Shown here piece after piece: positions 9,895-21,184 of a DNA stretch of 64,000 bases (position 1 is its first letter; each line of letters starts with the position of its first letter). The stretch is from an uncultured Holophagaceae bacterium. Its GTDB lineage: Bacteria; Acidobacteriota; Holophagae; Holophagales; Holophagaceae. Below the pieces are notes generated by a model. It was not told the DNA's origin and did no database searches. It saw only the letters and a program-made list of their open reading frames with translations. Both the position numbers and the translations under genes were made by a program. The stretch is taken from positions 124,001 to 188,000 of the forward strand of contig CAIOFF010000048.1 of assembly GCA_903857495.1 (NCBI GenBank). Reading direction: 5' to 3'.

Positions 9895-11655
9895 CTAGGA
9901 CTCGCGCTCCGCCCGGTTGAAGGCGTCAGCCAGGGTCGCCTTCTTGAACTCAGGCTGGCGGGCCTTGGCGGCATCCAGGTCACCGCGCTCGAGATCCTGC
10001 TCCAACTGCTTGACGGAGAGGCCGATGCGGCGCTCGGTGGGATCGAGCTTCACGATCTTCATGGAGAGCTCCTGACCGGCGGCGAACTCCTTCTGGATGT
10101 CCTCCACGCGGCGGCGGCTCAGCTCGGAGACATGCACCAGACCTTCGATGCCATCGCCGAGGTCCACGAAGGCGCCAAAGTCGGTCAGCCGGGCGATCTT
10201 GCCGGTGATGACGGTGCCCACGTTGTGGTTCTCGAAGAAGATCTCCCAGACGTTGGGCTCCATCTGCTTCACGCCGAGGCTCATGCGCTGGGCCAGGGGG
10301 TCCAGGTTGAGGACCTTGGCGGTGACGCTGTCGCCCTTCTTCACGATCTCGCCGGGGTGCTTGATCTTCTTGGTCCAGCTGAAGTCGGACACATGGATCA
10401 GGCCGTCGATGCCCTCTTCCAGCTCGACGAAGGCGCCGAACTCCGTGATGTTGCGCACCGTGCCCGTGACGATCATGCCGGGCTGATACTTCTCGGCGAT
10501 GGCCATCCAGGGGTTGGGGGTGATCTGCTTCATGCCGAGGCTGATGCGGCGGTTCTCGGAATCCACCTGCAGGATCAGGGCCTCGACCTGGTCGCCCAGG
10601 TTGACCATGCCCTTGGCGGACTTGACCTTCTTCGTCCAGCTCATCTCGGAGACGTGGACCAGACCTTCGATGCCAGGCTCCAGCTCCACGAATGCGCCGT
10701 AGTCCGTGATCGAGACGACCTTGCCCTTGACGGTGGCCTGGATGGGGTAGCGCTCCTCGACGGAGAGCCAGGGATCCGGGAACTTCTGCTTGTAGCCGAG
10801 GGAGACGCGCTCGGTCTCCTTGTCGTACTTGAGCACGGCCACTTCGACCTTGTCGCCCACCTGGAACATCTCGCTGGGGTGGTTGAGCCGGCCCCAGGAC
10901 ATGTCGGTGATGTGCAGCAGGCCGTCCACACCGCCGAGGTCGACGAAGGCGCCGTACTCGGTGATGTTCTTGATGGCGCCCTCGACCAGCTTGCCCTCTT
11001 CGAGGCCCGCGAGGGTCTCTTCCTTCAGGCTCGCGTTGATGGTCTCGAGGAACAGCTTGCGGGACAGCACGATGTTGCCGCGGCGGCGGTTGACCTTGAT
11101 GACCTTCATGTCGAAGGACTTGCCGAGGTAGGGATCCAGGTTGCGGACGGGCTTCATGTCCACCTGGCTGCCGGGCAGGAACGCGCGGATGCCGATGTCC
11201 ACGGCCAGGCCGCCCTTGACCTTCTCGAGCACGGTGCCGTGCACGGTCATGTTGGAACGGAAGGCCTTCTCGACCTCGTCCCAGATCTTCATCTTCTCGG
11301 CGCGCTCACGGGAGAGGCGCACATTGCCGTTGGCGTCCTCGAGCATCTCGAGGAGCACTTCCACGACATCGCCCACCTGCACGCCCTGCGTGCCGTCGGG
11401 GTTGTTGAACTCGTCAAGGTTGACGGTGCCCGAACCCTTGTAGCCGATGTCCACGATGACGTCTTTGCCGCGGATCTCCACGACGGCGCCTCGCACCACT
11501 TCTTCCTCACGGAGCCCACGAGTCTCACCCTGCAGGGCGGCCATGAACTCCATGCCGTCTGCGGAATCGTCCTCCTCGAACGCCGCGTCCAGCACGGTGA
11601 TGCGGCCCATCTGCTTAGGGCCCTTCCCCTTGATGATTGCTTCTAACTTGGACAT
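9895..11655 (-). CDS. rpsA: 30S ribosomal protein S1
   Basis: A 586-residue RNA-binding protein that brings mRNA to the 30S subunit. Six S1/OB repeats can be followed, each with the YGAFV(D/E)L...G(I/V)(D/E)GL(V/L)H(V/I)S(D/E) pattern in repeats 3-6 and degenerate versions in repeats 1-2. The ATG at 11655 has AGAGGTGG a few bases upstream, better than an upstream in-frame start at 11712. The N-terminus carries a short acidic leader before repeat 1. The C-terminal 18 residues are repeated out of context downstream. The gene is monocistronic and divergent from the NRDE-family gene. Confidence 0.97.
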   Translation of the reverse strand: MSKLEAIIKGKGPKQMGRITVLDAAFEEDDSADGMEFMAALQGETRGLREEEVVRGAVVEIRGKDVIVDIGYKGSGTVNLDEFNNPDGTQGVQVGDVVEVLLEMLEDANGNVRLSRERAEKMKIWDEVEKAFRSNMTVHGTVLEKVKGGLAVDIGIRAFLPGSQVDMKPVRNLDPYLGKSFDMKVIKVNRRRGNIVLSRKLFLETINASLKEETLAGLEEGKLVEGAIKNITEYGAFVDLGGVDGLLHITDMSWGRLNHPSEMFQVGDKVEVAVLKYDKETERVSLGYKQKFPDPWLSVEERYPIQATVKGKVVSITDYGAFVELEPGIEGLVHVSEMSWTKKVKSAKGMVNLGDQVEALILQVDSENRRISLGMKQITPNPWMAIAEKYQPGMIVTGTVRNITEFGAFVELEEGIDGLIHVSDFSWTKKIKHPGEIVKKGDSVTAKVLNLDPLAQRMSLGVKQMEPNVWEIFFENHNVGTVITGKIARLTDFGAFVDLGDGIEGLVHVSELSRRRVEDIQKEFAAGQELSMKIVKLDPTERRIGLSVKQLEQDLERGDLDAAKARQPEFKKATLADAFNRAERES

Positions 11656-11795
11656 GTAGTCCACCTCTTCTTTTTGCGCCCACGCTCTGGTGGTGCGCTG
11701 GAATCCCGGCACACGAAGTCCGGCAGAACCGACAGCCTACCGTGGAAAACCCGACCTGACCAGCAAAGGAATCGGCACCCAGGCACAATGGCTCC

Positions 11796-12572
11796 ATGTG
11801 CGTGGTCGGCTTCCAGTGGCTCCCGGGCTCTCAGGAGCCGCTTCTCCTCCTGGGGAACCGGGACGAGTACTACAAGCGGCCCACGGCCCCGCTGGCCTGG
11901 TGGGAGGGCGGCCGCATCCTGGCGGGGCGCGACCTCCAGGCCGGTGGTACCTGGCTGGGGGTCACCCGCACGGGCCGCGTGGCGGTCCTCACCAACTTCC
12001 GGGATCCCACCCTGATCCGGCCCAACGGACCCTCCCGGGGCCAGCTGCCCGTGCGCTTTCTGGAGGGCGATGCCTCGGCATCGGCATTCCTGGAGGGCCT
12101 TCGTCCGGAGGCGGCGTCCTACAGTCCCTTCAACCTGCTGCTCTATGACGGGGAGGACCTCCTGGGCTACGAGAGCCGCGGCGACCGGATGGTGCGCTTC
12201 GAGCCAGGCATCCACGCCGTGTCCAACGGCGCCTTCGACGAACCCTGGCCCAAGGTCGAGCGCCTGAAGGAGCAGCTGGCCCAGGTCGGGAAGGACCTAG
12301 GGGCGCTGCTGGAGGTCCTCCAGGACGATCGCCCCTTCCCCGATGCCTGCCTACCGCACACCGGCGTCTCCCTGGACTGGGAGCGGGTCCTGTCGCCCCT
12401 CTTCATCCGCACCCCCACCTACGGCACCCGCGCCGCCACGATCCTGCACCTGGGCCGCAGCAAAGGAGTCGTCATCGAGCGCACCTTCACCCCAGAGGGA
12501 CTGGACAGCGAGCGCAGGTTCGAGTTGGTGCTCATCCCGAGAGGCGAGGGGAACGCCGATGAACGCCGATAA
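11796..12572 (+). CDS. NRDE-family (TANGO2-like) protein
   Basis: A 258-residue protein beginning directly with a cysteine after Met (MCVVGF) and carrying the family signature GNRDEYY (about residues 26-32), then WWEGGRILAGRDLQAGGTWLG and a SNG motif (GIHAVSNGAFDEPW). The N-terminal Cys and these motifs match the NRDE/TANGO2 family, whose fold is Ntn-hydrolase-like; human TANGO2 is implicated in haem and lipid handling, but the bacterial role is unsettled. It is divergent from rpsA, and its terminal codons run into the repeat-rich gap before nfu. Confidence 0.87.
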   Translation: MCVVGFQWLPGSQEPLLLLGNRDEYYKRPTAPLAWWEGGRILAGRDLQAGGTWLGVTRTGRVAVLTNFRDPTLIRPNGPSRGQLPVRFLEGDASASAFLEGLRPEAASYSPFNLLLYDGEDLLGYESRGDRMVRFEPGIHAVSNGAFDEPWPKVERLKEQLAQVGKDLGALLEVLQDDRPFPDACLPHTGVSLDWERVLSPLFIRTPTYGTRAATILHLGRSKGVVIERTFTPEGLDSERRFELVLIPRGEGNADERR

Positions 12573-12660
12573 ATAAACAGAGATGAACACCGCAAAAAAC
12601 AATCAACCGATTCAGCAGCCCTTCTTCTGTTTAGCAGGTTCTCATCTGCGGTTCACGGCA
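12551..12660. repeat. Degenerate GCAGAT-type intergenic repeat
   Basis: The region holds CGCCGATGAACGCCGATAAA at one end and CATCTGCGGTTC at the other, with AAACAGA/TCTGTTT complementary inside (12576-12582 and 12625-12631). It resembles a decayed relative of the repeats at 13290-13375 and 17129-17194. TATCCCCGTCC occurs twice just beyond, at about 12669 and 12690. Confidence 0.5.
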
Positions 12661-12714
12661 CTTTGCAGTTATCCCCGTCCATCTCTCTTATCCCCGTCCA
12701 AAGGCTTTTCCGCT

Positions 12715-13272
12715 TTAGACGCTGATGACCACGATCTCGGGATCGACTTCCTTCTGGAGCATGCCTTCGATGGCGACGAGGGTGCCGGTGAGGCTGGCGG
12801 GGCAGCTGCCGCAGGCGCCGACGTAGCGGATCATCACCTGCTTCTCGTGGCGGCCCACCAGCTCGAGGCCGCCGCCGTCCGCGGCCAGGGCCGGGAGGAT
12901 GGAGCTCTCCAGCACCATGCGGATGTCGCGCAGCAGGGGGTCGTTCTCGTCCTCGACCTTGGTGAAGACTCGGGGCGCCACCGGCTCGCCGGTCGAGGCG
13001 CCGAGGCCCGCGGCGGCCCGGATGGGCGCGGCCAGCAGGGGCAGCATCTCGGGCCAGCCCTTGTCATCGGTCTTGGTGACGGTGAGGAACTTGTCCTGCA
13101 TGAAGACGGACGTGACGTGACCCACGGCGAACAGGGCCTTGGCCAGCTCATCATGCTCGGCGGTCTCGGCGTTGGGGAAGGACTTGGGGAAGCCCACGGC
13201 CACGGCATCCTTCAGCACGAACTTGACGGCGTTGGGATTGGGCGTGTATTCGATCTCGGCGATCTTGGGCAT
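12715..13272 (-). CDS. NifU-like iron-sulfur carrier (Nfu)
   Basis: A 185-residue protein with an N-terminal Nfu_N domain (residues 1-85, with the family's TPNPNAVKF start) and a C-terminal NifU-like domain carrying the cluster-ligating CGSC pair (C154 and C157) in a conserved ADGGGLELV...CGSCPAS context. It would take a [4Fe-4S] cluster from the SUF scaffold and hand it to apoproteins. It is the last gene of the suf operon, separated from sufU by a 119-base gap that contains a palindromic repeat. The Nfu_N plus NifU arrangement matches mitochondrial NFU1. Confidence 0.93.
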   Translation of the reverse strand: MPKIAEIEYTPNPNAVKFVLKDAVAVGFPKSFPNAETAEHDELAKALFAVGHVTSVFMQDKFLTVTKTDDKGWPEMLPLLAAPIRAAAGLGASTGEPVAPRVFTKVEDENDPLLRDIRMVLESSILPALAADGGGLELVGRHEKQVMIRYVGACGSCPASLTGTLVAIEGMLQKEVDPEIVVISV

Positions 13273-13289
13273 GAGGACCTTCTTTTTTT

Positions 13290-13375
13290 AACCGCAGATG
13301 GCGCAGATGGGCGCAGATGAAAAAGCAGAAATCAAGGTGGGGCAGATCTGCGAAATCTGCGACATCTGCGGTTTC
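13290..13375. repeat. Palindromic GCAGAT intergenic repeat, copy 1
   Basis: ACCGCAGATG(N)CGCAGAT units on the left mirror ATCTGCG(N)CATCTGCGGTTT units on the right, so the whole block can fold back on itself. It sits between sufU and nfu in the transcribed region of the suf operon. A very similar block lies at 17129-17194. Confidence 0.85.
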
Positions 13376-13391
13376 AATGTGGTTCTTGAGT

Positions 13392-13837
13392 TCATTCGGT
13401 ACTCGCTTCTTCCTCGCCTTTGAGGGCGGCGTGGAGGGTGGCCCAGGGGAGGATGGCGCACTTGACTCGGCTGGGCAGGTCCTTCACGCCGCTGAAGAGC
13501 GTGAGGCGGCCGAGCAGGGGCGCCTGGGTGGCGGGGTCCAGCTCGCCGCGCACCATGCCGCGGAACTGCTCGATCATGGCCTCGGCCTCGGCTACGGCCT
13601 TGCCCTTGACGATGCCGGTCATGAGGCTGGCACTGGCCACGTCGATGGCGCAGCCGCTGCCCTGGAACTTGATGTCCGCCACCACGCCGTTCTCGATGAC
13701 CAGCGAGAGCTCCAGCTGATCGCCGCAGAGGGGGTTGTGTCCCTCCGCATGGTGCGTGCAGGGGTCCAGCTTCCCGAAGTTCCGGGGCTTCTTGTTGTGC
13801 TCCAGGATCACCTGCTGGTACAGCTCACGAGGGTCAG

Positions 13838-13841
<4 letters not shown>
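13392..13841 (-). CDS. sufU: SufU-type iron-sulfur assembly protein
   Basis: A 149-residue NifU_N/IscU-fold protein. The three conserved cysteines are at C39 (NPLCGD), C64 (GSGCAI) and C128 (RVKCA), with the conserved Asp after the first. The insertion between the second and third cysteines is typical of SufU, a zinc-dependent sulfur acceptor that takes persulfide from SufS in Gram-positive SUF systems. Its ATG overlaps the sufS stop (ATGA, 13838-13841), which supports the SufS-SufU partnership. Confidence 0.93.
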
Positions 13842-15069
<1,228 letters not shown>

Positions 15070-15073
<4 letters not shown>

Positions 15074-16346
15074 GCCAGCACTCCCAGCGAGGCGGCCTGG
15101 GTACGGGCCATGACCAGCTGGCGCAGGGCCCGGCGCACGCTGGCCACCGGCACGCGCTGCAGCACGTCCGCCGCGAAGCCGTAGGTGAGCAGGTTGCGGG
15201 CGTCGTCGGCGTTCAGACCGCGGCTCTCCAGGTAGAACAGCTCCTCGGGATCCAGCTGGCCCACGGCGGCGCCGTGGCTGCACTTCACGTCGTCGGCGTA
15301 GATCTCCAGCTGGGGCTTGGTGTCCACCCGGGCGGTCTCGGAGAGCAGCAGGTTGCGGCTCTGCTGCTTGGCGTCCGTGCCCTGGGCCCCGGGGGCCACG
15401 CGGACCTGGCCGTTGAAGATGGCGCGGGCCTTCCCGTCCACGATGCACTTGTGCAGCTGGTGGCTGACGGCGTTGGGCTCGGCGTGATGCATGAAGCTGT
15501 GAGTATCCGCCACCTGCTGGTCGTCCAGGAGGGCCAGGCCGTCCAGGGTGCCCTCGGCGCCTTCGGCCAGGCGCACCCAGGGGTGCTGCCGCGAGAAGCG
15601 GGCACCGAAGCTGAGGGTGCGGGAGTGGTACTGCCCGTGCCGGCCCACCTCGGCCTTGAGGGTGCCGATATGGAAGGCCTCGGGGGACTCGCGCTGGACG
15701 CGCTCGTGGCGCAGGATGGCGCCTTCGCCGATGCGGACCTCGACCACGGGACAGCTCAGGTAGGTGCCCTCGCCGAGGTGCTCTTCCACCAGCTCCAGCT
15801 CGGCTCCGGGTTCCAGCACCACCAGCACGCGCGGAAAGACCGCCACGGGGGCGTCGGCGCGGGTGAGGAACAGCAGGTGCAGGGGCAGAGCGACCTTCAG
15901 GTTCTTCGGCACCAGGATCACGGCGCCATCCTCGAAGCGGGCGCTGTTCAGGTCCTCGAAGAGCTCCGGGGTCAGGCCGTTCTTGACGGAGCCCAGGGCG
16001 TGGCAGGCCTCGCTGGCGGTGCTCAGGGGCAGGAACCGCACGCCGGCAGGGACCGCCGAGGCGCAGCTGGCGTGGGGCGCGTGGTGCCCGTTCACGAAGA
16101 CCTGGCGCGTGCCCACCATCTCCGGCAGCAGGTAGGCGCTGATGTCCACGGTGGCCCGGGGTGCGGCACCGAAGGGGATTGCGGCCAAGGCCTTCAGATC
16201 GGTGTATTTCCAGGCTTCATCTTTGGTCGTTGGCAGGTCCCGCCCTTCCAGGCGCCCCTCAGCGGCTTCGCGCAGCGAAGCCCACTCGGCGGGCCTTGGC
16301 CCGCTGAGCAGGTCCACCAGCAGGTTGGAACCAACCACCATCGAGG

Positions 16347-16350
<4 letters not shown>
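15070..16350 (-). CDS. sufD: SUF scaffold subunit SufD
   Basis: A 426-residue SufB/SufD-family protein with a long right-handed beta-helix core. The N-terminal helical part contains the EAWKYTDLKAL block typical of SufD, and the C-terminal part has KCSHGAAVGQLDPEELFYLESRG, where SufD supplies its conserved histidine to the SufBD cluster site. It forms SufBC2D with the neighbouring products. The ATG overlaps the sufC stop (16347-16350), so the four genes sufC-D-S-U are all translationally coupled. Confidence 0.95.
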
Positions 16351-17111
<761 letters not shown>

Positions 17112-17128
17112 TTCAACTCCTGATTTGG

Positions 17129-17194
17129 AACCGCAGATGACGCAGATTGCGCAGATGTAACGGCTATCGGCGTCATCTGCGCCATCTGCGGTTT
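17129..17194. repeat. Palindromic GCAGAT intergenic repeat, copy 2
   Basis: AACCGCAGATGACGCAGAT on the left mirrors a complementary run of ATCTGCG units ending GCGGTTT on the right, making a long imperfect hairpin in the sufB-sufC gap. The block is similar to 13290-13375. Confidence 0.87.
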
Positions 17195-17208
17195 CATGTT
17201 CTTGCCCA

Positions 17209-18648
17209 TCAACCCACACTTCCTTCGAGTTTCAGGCTCAGCAGCTTGGTGGCTTCGACGGCGAACTCCATGGGGAGCTCGCGGAAGACGTCTTTGCAGA
17301 AGCCGTTGATGATCATGCTGATGGCTTCCTCGGCGGGGATGCCGCGCTGCTGGAAGTAGAAGAGCTGCTCTTCGCCGATCTTGCTGGTGGTGGCCTCGTG
17401 CTCCACCCGGGCGCTGCGGTTTTGCACCTCGATGTAGGGGAAGGTGCTGGCGCTGCAGGACTGCCCGATGAGCATGGAGTCGCACTGGCTGAAGTTGCGG
17501 GCGCCCTCGGCCTTCGGCTGCACCTTCACCAGGCCGCGGTAGCTGTTCGAGCTGTCGCCGGCGCTGATGCCCTTGCTGATGATGGTGCTCTTGGTGTTGC
17601 GGCCGATGTGCACCATCTTGGTGCCGGTGTCCGCCTGCTGCTTGTGGTTGGTGAGGGCCACGCTGTAGAACTCGCCGATGCTCTCGTCGCCCAGCAGGAT
17701 GCAGCTGGGGTACTTCCAGGTGATGGCGCTGCCGGTCTCCACCTGGGTCCAGCTGATGCGCGAGGCCACGCCCTTGCAGAGGCCGCGCTTGGTCACGAAG
17801 TTGTAGATCCCGCCCAGGCCGTTCTTGTCCCCGGCGTACCAGTTCTGCACGGTGCTGTATTTGATCGATGCCCGGTCCAGGGCCACCAGCTCCACCACCG
17901 CCGCGTGCAACTGGTTGGTGTCGAACTGGGGGGCGGTGCAGCCCTCCAGGTAGCTCACGCTGGCGCCTTCCTCGGCGACGATGAGGGTGCGCTCGAACTG
18001 GCCTGAGTCCTTGTTGTTGATGCGGAAGTAGGTGCTCAGGTCCATGGGGCAGGTGACGCCCTTGGGGATGAACACGAAGCTGCCGTCCGTGAACACCGCG
18101 CTGTTGAGGGCCGCGTAGAAGTTGTCGGAGGAGGGGACCACGCTGCCGAGGTAGCGCTTGATCAGCTCCGGGTGCTCACGCACCGCCTCGCTGAAGCTGC
18201 AGAAGATGATGCCGACGGTGGCCAGCTTCTCCTTGTAGGTGGTGGTGACGCTCACGGAGTCGAAGACCACATCCACGGCCACGCCCGCCAGGGCCGCCTG
18301 CTCGTTGATGGGCACGCCCAGCTTCTCGAAGGTGCGCTTCAGCTCCGGGTCCACCTCGTCCATGGAGGCGTACTTCGGGGTCTTCTGCTTGGGGGCGCTG
18401 TAGTAGACGATGGCCTGGAAGTCGGGGCGGGCGTAGTTCACTTTCGCCCAGTCCGGCTCGGCCATGGTCAGCCAGTGGCGGTAGGCCTTCAGGCGGAACT
18501 CCAGCAGCCAGTCGGGTTCACCCTTCTTGGCCGAGATGAAGCGGATGGTGTCCTCGCTCAGTCCGGGCGCGGCGCTGTCTGCTTCGATATCCGTCACGAA
18601 GCCGTACTTGTATTCCTGGCTGGTGACCACGTTGAAGGTGGAACTCAT
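17209..18648 (-). CDS. sufB: SUF scaffold subunit SufB
   Basis: A 479-residue beta-helix scaffold on which clusters are built. Conserved blocks include the N-terminal [21 protein letters not shown], the middle [10 protein letters not shown], with the Cys of the proposed sulfur entry site, and the C-terminal [23 protein letters not shown] with the conserved Glu/His region. It is first in the operon sufB-C-D-S-U-nfu. An IscR-like box and a TTGACA element lie 35-50 bases upstream of the ATG. Length is typical. Confidence 0.96.
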   Translation of the reverse strand: MSSTFNVVTSQEYKYGFVTDIEADSAAPGLSEDTIRFISAKKGEPDWLLEFRLKAYRHWLTMAEPDWAKVNYARPDFQAIVYYSAPKQKTPKYASMDEVDPELKRTFEKLGVPINEQAALAGVAVDVVFDSVSVTTTYKEKLATVGIIFCSFSEAVREHPELIKRYLGSVVPSSDNFYAALNSAVFTDGSFVFIPKGVTCPMDLSTYFRINNKDSGQFERTLIVAEEGASVSYLEGCTAPQFDTNQLHAAVVELVALDRASIKYSTVQNWYAGDKNGLGGIYNFVTKRGLCKGVASRISWTQVETGSAITWKYPSCILLGDESIGEFYSVALTNHKQQADTGTKMVHIGRNTKSTIISKGISAGDSSNSYRGLVKVQPKAEGARNFSQCDSMLIGQSCSASTFPYIEVQNRSARVEHEATTSKIGEEQLFYFQQRGIPAEEAISMIINGFCKDVFRELPMEFAVEATKLLSLKLEGSVG

Positions 18649-18668
18649 TCGAGTCTCCCGAGTCCTTC

Positions 18669-18705
18669 CAGTGTGGAATCTCGACTAAATTTGTCAACTT
18701 AATAC
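18669..18705 (-). promoter_or_regulatory. IscR/Rrf2-like operator overlapping the suf promoter
   Basis: The 15-mer CGACTAAATTTGTCA (18682-18696) matches the core of the E. coli IscR type-1 site, YGACTRWWWYAGTCR, at 14 of 15 positions, and is a near-perfect palindrome. On the minus strand TTGACA (18697-18692) is a perfect -35 hexamer inside it; the -10 is weak (ACACTG at a 17-base spacing). An IscR-type repressor bound here would cover the -35. No rrf2 gene lies in the window. Confidence 0.62.
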
Positions 18706-18718
18706 ATCGTGCCCGAGG

Positions 18719-20584
18719 TCACGGGTTGGCGGCGCCGGGTTCCGGATCCTCCAGCTCCTTCAGGAGCACGCGGATCTGACCGACCACGCCCTTGGCCTGG
18801 AGCTCATTGAGGTCGCCGGGGTCGGCGTCCAGGCCCGCCTTGAGCAGGGCCCTGGCTTCATCCTTCTCGCCCAGCCCGGCCAGGGCCGCGCCCAGCTGGA
18901 AGTGGTTGATGATGGTGGGCTCCTTCTCCAGGAGGGGGTCCAGGAGGCTGATGATGTCCTGGTGTTTCTTCAGGGCCAGGAGGTACTGGCCCAGCAGGGT
19001 GCGGGCCCGGGGCTCCAGGCCCGGCAGGGGATGGGCGTGGAGGCGCCGGACCTCGATCAGGTCCTGCTCGGTGACGGGGCCGTTCATCAGCCGGTAGGCC
19101 TGCCGCATGAGGGCGGCCTCCCAGGCGCCGGTGCTCTTGGGGTGGCGGGTCAGGTAGGCATCCAGGGCCCGGGCGATCTCATCCTCGCGCTTCCGCTCCA
19201 TGAGGTGCTCCAGCGCCAGGCGCAGGGCCAGGAAGCAGAGCCGGGGGTGGCGGTCCGAGCAGGCGAAGTCCAGGGCGGCCTTGAGCTGCTTCTCGGGCTC
19301 CTTGAGGAAGGCCAGGCGCAGGTCCAGCCACTCCGAGCGCTGACTGCGGCCCTTGCGGCGGGCCCGCTTCAGCAGCATTCCGGCCCCTTCGGGCTGCTGC
19401 TCGTCCAGCAGGGACTCGGCCTCATCCAGCAGCAGCTGGGTGCCGGTCTTGCCATCCCGGGCCTCCCGCAGCTGGGGGTGGTTCTCGGCGTCCACCATCA
19501 GGAGCAGGTTGGGATCGCCCGGGTTCTGCAGGAGCAGCTCCTGGAGGATGGCGAAGGCCTTGGGCCGCTCTTCCTGCAGCAGGTAGGCCTCGGCCAGGGC
19601 CTCGCGCACGTGCAGGTCGCCCGGCAGGTAGGTGCTGGCTTCCTTGAGGGTGGGCACCGCCTGGGCGCTCTCCCCCCGGGCCAGGTGGACCTGCCCCATG
19701 AGCAGCAGGGTCTCGCCGTCCCGGCGCCGGGCCACGGACTCCTGGGCGGCCTCGAGGGCGCCCTGCAGGTCGTCCTGGTCCAGGAATAGCTCGGCCAGCA
19801 GCATGCGGGGCTCGGGGTCGTCCGGGCGCAGGTCCGCGGCCTTGCGCAGGGCCTCGATGGCCTGGTCGGCCTGGTCCGGCAGCTCCTGGAGCAGCTTGGC
19901 CAGCAGCATCCAGGCCTCGAAGTGGCGGGGGCTCAGGCCCACGGCCTTCCGGGCCATGGCCTCGGCCTCCTCGAAGTTCTGGGCGGCCTCGTGGAGCGAG
20001 GCGATGGTGAAGATCAGCTCGTAGTTCTTGGGGTCCAAGGGCAGGGCCTGGCCCAGGCGATGGGCGGCGCCGGGCAGATCGGCGGTTTCCAGCAGGGCCG
20101 AGGTCTCCAGCAGGGCGCGCTTGAGCTGGGACATGGACCGGGGCCGGGCGATGGGCAGGATGCGGGCCCGGTAGCGGGTGAACACCTCCCGGGCGCTGAT
20201 CAGGTGCAGGTTCTCCTCGACCAGGTGCTCCCAGCGCTCGGAGAAGGCGTGGGCATCCAGCTGGCGGTTCTGCTCCATCTCCTGGACCAGGGCCATGAGC
20301 CCGTTGCGGAGCATCACCTCGCTGCGCTCCAGCTTGCCTAGCTGGTCGGAGACCGTCTCCAGGTAGGTCTCCACCCGCCGCACGGTCTCCTCGAGGCCCG
20401 TGATGCGCTCCAGGAGGTGTTCCTCGAGGTCCTCGCCAGCGTCCGATTCCTCGCCTTCGTCCTCCCAGGTCTGGTCCCCAGGCAGGATCAGGAGGCGCGT
20501 GCCGCACTTGGCGCAGGTCTCCCGCTCTCCGATATTCCAGGAAAGGCAGTTCTGGCAGTAGGAACCGGGCAAGTCGTTGGCCAT
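18719..20584 (-). CDS. Zinc-ribbon and TPR-repeat protein
   Basis: A 621-residue cytosolic protein. Residues 9-28 form a CxxC...CxxC zinc ribbon (CQNC and CAKC), followed by an acidic stretch and a predicted coiled coil (about 50-105, with heptad-like EETVRRVETYLETVSDQL). The rest is a series of tetratricopeptide repeats, for example around residues 170-330, with ALPLDPKNYELIF and AVGLSPRHFEAWM. Such proteins are scaffolds; the partner is unknown. It is upstream of sufB but has its own start and is not clearly in the suf operon. Confidence 0.8.
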   Translation of the reverse strand: MANDLPGSYCQNCLSWNIGERETCAKCGTRLLILPGDQTWEDEGEESDAGEDLEEHLLERITGLEETVRRVETYLETVSDQLGKLERSEVMLRNGLMALVQEMEQNRQLDAHAFSERWEHLVEENLHLISAREVFTRYRARILPIARPRSMSQLKRALLETSALLETADLPGAAHRLGQALPLDPKNYELIFTIASLHEAAQNFEEAEAMARKAVGLSPRHFEAWMLLAKLLQELPDQADQAIEALRKAADLRPDDPEPRMLLAELFLDQDDLQGALEAAQESVARRRDGETLLLMGQVHLARGESAQAVPTLKEASTYLPGDLHVREALAEAYLLQEERPKAFAILQELLLQNPGDPNLLLMVDAENHPQLREARDGKTGTQLLLDEAESLLDEQQPEGAGMLLKRARRKGRSQRSEWLDLRLAFLKEPEKQLKAALDFACSDRHPRLCFLALRLALEHLMERKREDEIARALDAYLTRHPKSTGAWEAALMRQAYRLMNGPVTEQDLIEVRRLHAHPLPGLEPRARTLLGQYLLALKKHQDIISLLDPLLEKEPTIINHFQLGAALAGLGEKDEARALLKAGLDADPGDLNELQAKGVVGQIRVLLKELEDPEPGAANP

Positions 20585-20656
20585 GGTTTTAGTTTAAGGG
20601 GTATGGTGGTCCCCGGGCGGTGAAGGTTTTATCCTGGTAGAGGCAAGGAAGATCCC

Positions 20657-21178
20657 ATGAGCGATGAACAAGATCGGCAGACCAAGCGGCAGGAAGCCAT
20701 GGAGTGGGTGGGCAAGGCCTACCAGCTCCACATGAAGCATGAGGTGGAGAAGGCCATCGCCCTCTACACCAAGTCCATCGAGATCTGCCCCACGCCGGAG
20801 GCCTACACCTTCCGGGGCTGGGCCCGCTCCTTCGAGAAGGACTATGCCGCGGCCATCGAGGACTGCCACCGGGCCATCGACCTGGACCCCGAGTTCGGCA
20901 ACCCCTACAACGACATCGGCGCCTACTACGTGGAGCAGGGCGAGCCCGACGAGGCGATTCCCTGGCTGCACATGGCCCTCAAGGCCAAGCGCTACGAGAG
21001 CTACTGCTTCCCCCACTTCAACCTGGGTCGGGTCTTCGAGGCCAAGGGCCAGCTGGACAAGGCCCTGGAGCACTTCCACAAGGCCCTGGAGGAGAACCCC
21101 CGCTACGCCCTCGCCGCCAAGGCCGTAGAACGGGTGAAGGGCAAGCTCGCGCCGAAGAACCCCGAGACCATCAGTTGA
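20657..21178 (+). CDS. TPR-repeat protein
   Basis: A 173-residue protein with about three tetratricopeptide repeats (residues 25-60, 60-95 and 105-150; for example KAIALYTKSIEICPTPEAY and AAIEDCHRAIDLDPEFGNPY). There is no signal peptide, so it is cytosolic. The ATG at 20657 has AAGGAAG just upstream. It is divergent from the zinc-ribbon TPR gene over a 72-base gap and convergent with the ACT-domain gene, six bases away. Likely an adaptor; partner unknown. Confidence 0.85.
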   Translation: MSDEQDRQTKRQEAMEWVGKAYQLHMKHEVEKAIALYTKSIEICPTPEAYTFRGWARSFEKDYAAAIEDCHRAIDLDPEFGNPYNDIGAYYVEQGEPDEAIPWLHMALKAKRYESYCFPHFNLGRVFEAKGQLDKALEHFHKALEENPRYALAAKAVERVKGKLAPKNPETIS

Positions 21179-21184
21179 GCGGAA

